Virus record (IMG/VR): IMGVR_UViG_3300021602_000003
Coordinates: 62,001 to 126,000 of that record
Origin: a virus
Length of the DNA stretch: 64,000 bases
Strand: one strand, 5' to 3'
The position numbers and the translations under genes were made by a program. Every line of letters starts with the position of its first letter. Positions within the stretch are counted from its first letter, which is position 1. The notes below the pieces were generated by a model. The model saw only the letters and a program-made list of their open reading frames with translations, made no database searches and was not told where the DNA came from. Shown here one piece after another: positions 59,336 through 64,000 of this stretch.

Positions 59336-59361
59336 AAACACTTATTTATAGAAAGCGTAAT

Positions 59362-59628
59362 ATGATCAAGCAAATCACAAAGTTAGAAACAGCTAACCTT
59401 AAAGAAAAAAATGCAATTCATTCCTTCCGCGTAACCATCCGTGACCGCGAACATTTTTATAAAATCGTAAACTGGTTGAATACAAATGTTGGGAAAGGTT
59501 CGGATAAGTGGACTATGGAAGGCCGTGTATTGAAAACCATCTCTACAGGCAAGACTGTTAGTCCGAAAATTTATATTTTCCAAGAAGATTTTGACACAGG
59601 ATCGGCACTGTATCTTAGTTTAATCTGA
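59362..59628 (+). CDS. Small basic hypothetical protein
   Basis: Unknown; 88 residues, mixed alpha/beta (FRVTIRDREHFYKIVNWLN). It is the first gene after the promoter and its stop overlaps the next ATG. Confidence 0.6.
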   Translation: MIKQITKLETANLKEKNAIHSFRVTIRDREHFYKIVNWLNTNVGKGSDKWTMEGRVLKTISTGKTVSPKIYIFQEDFDTGSALYLSLI

Positions 59629-59924
59629 TGGCATTATATACACCGGGTTTCGTCGTATCCGACGGCATCATTATAGGTATACCTTTTATCGAAAGTATTG
59701 ATCTTCGCATTGAAGAAGGCGAAGAAATAATTGATAAATTAAAAGGTGATGTCAAGTTTAATATAAGAACAACATCTGGAAAAGAATATACGTTGTCGAT
59801 GTCACAACATTTGGTCACATTGAAAGATTATTCTATTCCTGCCAATGAAAAAGTATTGGGTCAGTCTATTTTAGAAAAATGGTGTCATGTTATGGAGAAT
59901 AAATGTGGTAACCTTACCCGCTGA
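59628..59924 (+). CDS. Small hypothetical protein
   Basis: Unknown; 98 residues, beta-rich (FVVSDGIIIGIPFIESIDL). Coupled to both neighbours. Confidence 0.55.
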   Translation: MALYTPGFVVSDGIIIGIPFIESIDLRIEEGEEIIDKLKGDVKFNIRTTSGKEYTLSMSQHLVTLKDYSIPANEKVLGQSILEKWCHVMENKCGNLTR

Positions 59925-60153
59925 TTTTGTTGCAACCAAATATACGGGATATTTCTGGAATTTAAAAGAACAGAAGCTCTACTCTATTAAGGTAGATGGC
60001 ATTCTTAAGCCAATAAAGAAATATCCGCCCAATCAATGGAATCATTTTGTGGATGCATACAGGGTGTCTGTTAAAGGACATCGGCGTGCATTAATGATAG
60101 ATTATCTAAAGAAACTCGTACCATCGAATTCAGTTATACCATTGGAGAAGTAA
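59905..60153 (+). CDS. Small DNA-binding-type protein, GTG start
   Basis: About 82 residues (MVTLPADFVATKYTGYFW then YSIKVDGILKPIKKY and GHRRALMIDYLKKL). The pattern resembles the N-terminal part of phage HNH/AP2-like proteins but lacks the HNH residues. GTG at 59905 has GGAG seven bases upstream and is preferred over the ATG at 59887. Confidence 0.5.
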   Translation: MVTLPADFVATKYTGYFWNLKEQKLYSIKVDGILKPIKKYPPNQWNHFVDAYRVSVKGHRRALMIDYLKKLVPSNSVIPLEK

Positions 60154-60396
60154 ATGAAGCAAGAAGGCAAATGCATTGTCGGTGACCCAATATCTGTTGA
60201 TAGCTACACAGCAGATTGGATATCAGTAAAATTACATCCTACCATGTTTTACCGCCGGCTAAATGAAATCCAAAAAGGATTCAAATCGGTAAAGGGGCTT
60301 TATGCCGAACTCGACATGGGACAATATGTTGTCCTACGTTTTTCTGAAAAGGATGATGTTACAGCATTCTATAAGCGACATCATATGTATGTATAA
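60154..60396 (+). CDS. Small hypothetical protein
   Basis: Unknown; 80 residues. The start directly follows the previous stop and its own stop overlaps the next ATG, supporting a real gene. Confidence 0.55.
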   Translation: MKQEGKCIVGDPISVDSYTADWISVKLHPTMFYRRLNEIQKGFKSVKGLYAELDMGQYVVLRFSEKDDVTAFYKRHHMYV

Positions 60397-61004
60397 TGGA
60401 CAAATCTCTATACACAGACGAATTTAGGACATTTAAATTCTTACAGTTTTCGCCTAGTGCTGTAGACTATTATAAGAAAACGACAAAAATATTAAATAGT
60501 ATGCGACCGGAAGATCAGGAAGATAATCCCGATTTTGTATGGAAGTGTCGTGTCGAGTTTGTAGAGCAATTAATGGATTTTAGAGATAGCTCGCTGCATA
60601 TAGTCGAGCAACCGAGTCCAAGTAGTAGTCAGGTAACATTTAAGAACGAACTTATACTACAATACGAGGATGCACGCATATACACGTTAGATAATCCCGT
60701 AATCTTCTATGGCCATCCTTTGATGCCTGCCACAAGAAGATTAGCAGAAGGCAGTGATATATCCGAGATAGAGGATGAAGACAGAATACCTAAATATTAT
60801 TTATGTTCCGAAGAATATATGATTTCTGTCAATTTATTAGATAGTAGGATCTTCCCAATTTATCACCCTGGGTTGATAAGATCGGCAACAATAGAAAATT
60901 CTTTATTTACTGCTATATTTTATGATAAGGAATGGGCTTCTAAGTTTCAGAGAGCCATAACGAAATATTTTAAAAAGGATTCTTCTACAAAATCAGCATT
61001 ATAG
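60396..61004 (+). CDS. Hypothetical protein
   Basis: Unknown; 202 residues with YTDEFRTFKFLQFSPSAVDY and an acidic middle. No motif was recognised. Its ATG overlaps the previous stop. Confidence 0.55.
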   Translation: MDKSLYTDEFRTFKFLQFSPSAVDYYKKTTKILNSMRPEDQEDNPDFVWKCRVEFVEQLMDFRDSSLHIVEQPSPSSSQVTFKNELILQYEDARIYTLDNPVIFYGHPLMPATRRLAEGSDISEIEDEDRIPKYYLCSEEYMISVNLLDSRIFPIYHPGLIRSATIENSLFTAIFYDKEWASKFQRAITKYFKKDSSTKSAL

Positions 61005-61047
61005 GGGTTGCAGTAATCTTAACATAAATACATCAATAAGGAGTATC

Positions 61048-61296
61048 ATGCACCCTTTTCTAGATGCAAGTAAATTAACGGACGAAGAAATAATTGAACG
61101 ATTAGGTCGAGCATATACATATATGAACGCTCAAGTAATGTTAGGACATAATCCTACTGTTCATAGTATCAAAGAAGTAATACAGACATTAGAGGATGCT
61201 CGTTTAGAGAGGCAACAAAAGAGTTCAGAAGATGAATTTAATAAGAAGTATCCTGATAAAAATAAGCCACTCGAATTAGGAAAATTAGATGATTAA
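61048..61296 (+). CDS. Small helical protein
   Basis: Unknown; 82 residues, charged and helical, with a good AAGGAG site. A weak CATAAATA lies at 61023-61030. It overlaps the next gene by eight bases. Confidence 0.6.
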   Translation: MHPFLDASKLTDEEIIERLGRAYTYMNAQVMLGHNPTVHSIKEVIQTLEDARLERQQKSSEDEFNKKYPDKNKPLELGKLDD

Positions 61297-62002
61297 AAAA
61301 GGACGCCATCTTATCAAAAGTCATATGACGTTGGAATATGACTTTACAGGTATTAGGATACGAGATAGTGATCTAATACCTGTAGACTGGAAATTAACTA
61401 TTGATCTTGTTGCTACCGGAAAAAAAGGTAAGGCAAAAGAACTCGTAGAATATGACGCAAGCATAACGTATCAAAAGATTTATTTTTGGTTAGATACGAA
61501 TTTACCAAATATTGTAGTAGTGAATGTAAATAATGAAGACGATCTGTATATTGCTAATTTATCGAGCAATATAATGATGTATTGCCCAGATATACCTAAC
61601 GACGATATGCTTATACAGTTGTTACATTCTAAGATATCGGCATTAGCATTTCCTAATTTAATGGTGGGAGAGATACATTTAAAAGCAAGTGATACAGCAC
61701 TCCAATATACATACGATTGCACAGACGGTAATTATATACTTCCTATGACAACATCTGAATACTATGCAGAAGGCACTACACGCGATAAGATGCCATGGTG
61801 GATAAGAGATGACGGGTTTTGTTTTGAATTCGTAAGACCGTTAGATAATAAATTAACAGACGAAGAACTATTCAAGGATATAGTTGATCCAATGAGCGAG
61901 TTTCATCGTATTGTGACAGAAGTAGCAGAAATACCTATGAGCATACTAAATGAGCCTGCTAGAATTGTACAGATAGAAAAATGGAAACCAAAGAAAGTTT
62001 AA
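61289..62002 (+). CDS. Conserved hypothetical protein
   Basis: Unknown; up to 237 residues. The start may be 61289 or the ATG at 61325 (MTLEYDFTG). Segments KMPWWIRDDGFCFEFVRPL and DPMSEFHRIV are conserved-looking. It overlaps the Pol III alpha-like gene by 22 bases, which hints at a functional link. Confidence 0.6.
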   Translation: MIKKGRHLIKSHMTLEYDFTGIRIRDSDLIPVDWKLTIDLVATGKKGKAKELVEYDASITYQKIYFWLDTNLPNIVVVNVNNEDDLYIANLSSNIMMYCPDIPNDDMLIQLLHSKISALAFPNLMVGEIHLKASDTALQYTYDCTDGNYILPMTTSEYYAEGTTRDKMPWWIRDDGFCFEFVRPLDNKLTDEELFKDIVDPMSEFHRIVTEVAEIPMSILNEPARIVQIEKWKPKKV

Positions 62003-62514
62003 GAACTAATCTATACGGACAAGCCATACTCTCTGATACTGACCTCAGAGAGTTGCTACTCCAGGGAAAGAATATAAGTCATTTAAATGTTATATTCAAT
62101 GAAGAGATAGATTTATTCAAACAGTATCAATCAATGTTACTGCCCGAAACTATTACATTTTTAGATGCCCCTGAGGAGAAGTTAACATTTGATGAGTTCC
62201 ATCACAAATGTGCAGACGAATGGATATTTCCAATTATCTATCAGCAAATAGATGTACGTGCGTGGTTATATGATAAATGTACGACACAAGAAGAAATAAA
62301 TAGAGTAGACGAAGAGTATCTACTTTACGAGGAACGAGAATTGATTATGCTATTAAGACTATTCATCTTTCTCATTGATTATATGAGAAAGAATAAATTT
62401 GTTTGGGGTGTTGGCAGAGGTAGTTCTACTAGTTCTTATATATTATATTTGATAGGTACACATCGTATTAATTCGATAAAATATAATTTAGATATAAGAG
62501 ATTTTTTAAAATAG
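61981..62514 (+). CDS. Pol III alpha-like fragment (start of palm)
   Basis: The 177-residue protein matches the DnaE region just before the catalytic aspartates: EYLLYEERELIMLLRLFIFL, then YMRKNKFVWGVGRGSSTSSY (DnaE VGPGRGSGAGSLV), and INSIKYNLDIRDFLK (DnaE LEFDLLFERFLNPER). It stops right there, so the catalytic Asp-x-Asp motif is absent. The product of 12275-12865 continues the similarity after the gap. The two genes are 49 kb apart. Function unknown. Confidence 0.6.
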   Translation: METKESLRTNLYGQAILSDTDLRELLLQGKNISHLNVIFNEEIDLFKQYQSMLLPETITFLDAPEEKLTFDEFHHKCADEWIFPIIYQQIDVRAWLYDKCTTQEEINRVDEEYLLYEERELIMLLRLFIFLIDYMRKNKFVWGVGRGSSTSSYILYLIGTHRINSIKYNLDIRDFLK

Positions 62515-62532
62515 TTTTTATAAGGAAAAGAT

Positions 62533-62877
62533 ATGGCTCGACATGTATCATACAGAGGTGCGACAATAGATATGGAATCTCTAAGTCGCGAAAATGAGAA
62601 GATTCCTGCAATTGGTAATATGAAGGTCAATGCAAGAGGCGACCAAATTAACCGTGGTGTAATAACAAAAACAGCAGATCAAATAGCCAGAGATAATCAC
62701 CGGGTTCAAACTGTTATTACAAATACGGGGTTAAAAGGTAAGCAGCCTATTGTACCCGATATCCAAATGGAAGCACCTAAGGCGCCTAAAGCAGTTAAAG
62801 CACCCAAAGTAGTGCCTAAAGAAACCGAGTTACCTTCTGGTGATATTATTGTTGAAGGGGATAACGATGGAAAATAA
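62533..62877 (+). CDS. Conserved T4-like small protein
   Basis: The 114-residue protein has MARHVSYRGATIDMES, AIGNMKVNARGDQI and ADQIARDNHRVQT, a pattern I recall as conserved among T4-like marine phages. A Pro/Lys/Ala linker (APKAPKAVKAPKVV) precedes the end. Function unknown. Confidence 0.65.
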   Translation: MARHVSYRGATIDMESLSRENEKIPAIGNMKVNARGDQINRGVITKTADQIARDNHRVQTVITNTGLKGKQPIVPDIQMEAPKAPKAVKAPKVVPKETELPSGDIIVEGDNDGK

Positions 62878-63061
62878 TATCACAAAAGTGTGGGAAAAAG
62901 ACGGAAAACTATATGGCAGGACCGCACCAGGTAGGCCCTTTCAAATTTATAATCTTCAGTGTACACTTGAATCTATTTTAGAGTATGATTTCAGCAATGT
63001 GGTAGAAGGTCGTGAATTAGTTAAACAATATATCAAGTCAGAGGATACAAATGCGAATTAA
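62867..63061 (+). CDS. Small hypothetical protein
   Basis: The 64-residue protein (MENNITKVWEKDGKLYG) starts at an ATG after GAAGGGG and overlaps both neighbours. Function unknown. Confidence 0.55.
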   Translation: MENNITKVWEKDGKLYGRTAPGRPFQIYNLQCTLESILEYDFSNVVEGRELVKQYIKSEDTNAN

Positions 63062-63395
63062 AGCATTAAAAGGTAAAGTACTGGTAACAGATTTAGAACG
63101 CGGTTCTAGACTTATAAATGGAATTATTATTCCTGATGATAATGGTAAGAGCGAAGGCATTCGCCCTCGCTGGGGCCGAGTATATTCGATTGGTGAAGGT
63201 ATCGATGAAATTTCTGTTGGACAATGGATATTGGTCGAGAATGGTCGCTGGACTCGCATGTTAAAGATAAGAGAAGACGATGGCACTTATATACAGGTAT
63301 GGGGTGTAGAATGGCCTAAATCTGTTATGCTTGTATCGGACGAAGATCCTGATATGAATATATTTTCTGAATTTACTACATCACACGCATTTTAG
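63051..63395 (+). CDS. GroES-like co-chaperonin
   Basis: The 114-residue protein follows the Cpn10 layout: KALKGKVLVTDLERG strand, a mobile-loop region with GIII (24-27) in place of the GroEL-binding IVL, then GRVYSIGEG, SVGQWILVENG and the final VLPD-like strands. T4 uses gp31, a GroES analogue, to fold its capsid protein with host GroEL. This could serve the same purpose. Sequence identity is weak, so it is an inference from pattern. Confidence 0.6.
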   Translation: MRIKALKGKVLVTDLERGSRLINGIIIPDDNGKSEGIRPRWGRVYSIGEGIDEISVGQWILVENGRWTRMLKIREDDGTYIQVWGVEWPKSVMLVSDEDPDMNIFSEFTTSHAF

Positions 63396-63415
63396 GCCTG
63401 CATTAGCCGAAAGTC

Positions 63416-63444
63416 TTGCATAGCATGTCTTGCTATGCTATTAT
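63416..63444 (+). promoter_or_regulatory. Sigma-70 promoter of gp44 with embedded inverted repeat
   Basis: TTGCAT at 63416-63421, 17-base spacer, TATTAT at 63439-63444. A perfect 8-bp inverted repeat (GCATAGCA at 63418-63425, TGCTATGC at 63431-63438) fills the -35 and spacer, ending at the -10. Confidence 0.7.
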
Positions 63445-63465
63445 TTGTCAATTAAGAAAGAACAT

Positions 63466-64000
63466 ATGAAGAATCTGTGGACAGAAGTATATAGACCCAA
63501 GACGATAGGAGACTATGTCTTCAAAGATCAAAAACAAAAGAAGCAAATAGAGAAGTGGATAGAGAGTGGTGCACTTCCACATATCTTGTTGTCAGGGTCT
63601 CCGGGTACGGGTAAATCAACCTTAGTGAAAGTTCTGTTAAATGAACTAGGCGTAGATCCTTTTGATGTATTAGAAGTAAACGCATCTAGGGATAACGGTG
63701 TAGATTTTATTAGAGATACTATTACTCGATTTTCTGAAACAATGGGTGTGGGAGATATAAAGTATATATTTCTAGATGAAGCAGACGGTCTTTCGGCACC
63801 AGCACAGGGTATTTTGAGAGGCACATTAGAAAAGTATGCAGGGTCTGTAAGATTCTTACTTACATGTAATCATCCACACAAGATTATAGATGCGATTAAA
63901 TCCAGATGTGAAATTGGTCGTATGCATATAGAGAAATTAGATACAAGCGAATTTTATATGCGATTGGTTAATGTGCTGGATAAAGAAAACGTCGAAATTG
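63466..64000 (+). CDS. Clamp loader ATPase (gp44-like), cut by the window edge
   Basis: Large subunit of the sliding-clamp loader, in the RFC small-subunit family. The visible 178 residues include the RFC box WTEVYRPKTIGDYV, Walker A SGSPGTGKS (43-51), Walker B IFLDEADGL, and LLTCNHPHKIIDAIKSRC with the SRC arginine-finger motif. The end lies beyond the window. It works with the gp62-like protein and a clamp gene not seen here. Confidence 0.9.
   Translation, partial: MKNLWTEVYRPKTIGDYVFKDQKQKKQIEKWIESGALPHILLSGSPGTGKSTLVKVLLNELGVDPFDVLEVNASRDNGVDFIRDTITRFSETMGVGDIKYIFLDEADGLSAPAQGILRGTLEKYAGSVRFLLTCNHPHKIIDAIKSRCEIGRMHIEKLDTSEFYMRLVNVLDKENVEI

Noticed and set aside
59343-59350. TATAAATA on the minus strand
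   Set aside because: No minus-strand gene follows; probably chance in AT-rich sequence.
1-64000. tRNA genes, CRISPR arrays, integrase or attachment sites
   Set aside because: None seen on reading the sequence; a tRNA scan would be needed to exclude degenerate tRNAs.

Overview
The window is an AT-rich, densely packed stretch of a T4-like myovirus genome (Caudoviricetes), probably from an aquatic bacterium. The T4 core genes recognised are: large terminase, gp32-type single-strand binding protein, UvsX, a probable UvsY, UvsW, primase gp61, helicase gp41, a probable gp62, and a gp44 clamp loader cut by the right edge. Many of the small unnamed proteins recall conserved T4-like cyanophage and pelagiphage proteins, but the host cannot be fixed. 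No tRNA, rRNA, CRISPR array or integrase was seen. Sixteen close matches to a host-type sigma-70 promoter (TTGACN, 16-18 bp, TATAAT-like) suggest a proteobacterium-like RNA polymerase. A second motif, (G/T)ATAAATA, precedes virion-type genes on both strands and is the likely T4-type late promoter.

Layout. 1-3777: an acidic zinc-motif protein, terminase and a large unknown. 3964-9614: gp32, an HNH-type endonuclease, UvsX, small overlapping genes and UvsW. 9611-13970: replication accessory genes (gp62-like, a zinc-finger protein, a Pol III alpha-like fragment) broken up by HNH and GIY-YIG homing endonucleases. 13971-17388: one virion-type gene, then primase and helicase. 17427-26628: virion-type genes with late promoters, plus a RecB-like nuclease. 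26688-31800: class II ribonucleotide reductase, a GIY-YIG nuclease, small conserved proteins and a PPP phosphatase. 31886-36219: KTSC protein, NMN adenylyltransferase-Nudix, RlmN/Cfr-like radical SAM enzyme and nicotinamide phosphoribosyltransferase. 36310-38109, minus strand: a modular protein with an ADP-ribosyltransferase-like segment. 38239-41636: SleB-type lysin, ThyX, FolE, a cytidylyltransferase-like protein and QueD. 41670-45117: a membrane coiled-coil protein, ClpX, ribosomal protein bS21, Hsp20 and ClpS. 45144-51890: virion-type proteins, including two very large ones. 51989-55637: exonuclease, Hc1-like protein, FeoA, ClpP, A-type Fe-S carrier, an HNH remnant and an alpha/beta hydrolase. 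55706-64000: MazG, a homing-type endonuclease, dCMP deaminase, many small unknowns, a second Pol III alpha-like fragment, a GroES-like protein and gp44.

How the genes work together. Replication and recombination follow the T4 plan. Nucleotide supply comes from NrdJ, ThyX, dCMP deaminase and MazG. The phage appears to carry its own proteostasis set (ClpX, ClpP, ClpS, Hsp20, GroES-like) and one ribosomal protein. NAD metabolism is represented by a salvage pair next to a candidate NAD-consuming protein, which suggests a phage-encoded NAD cycle.

Most notable observations: a ROSE-type RNA thermometer before hsp20; a 15-bp hairpin over the clpS ribosome site; two separate genes matching adjacent parts of bacterial Pol III alpha with the catalytic aspartates missing between them; ClpX with an altered ClpP-docking tripeptide; an ADP-ribosyltransferase-like cassette between two EQGVAE repeats; and a set of promoters placed so that the mRNA would start at or next to the AUG.
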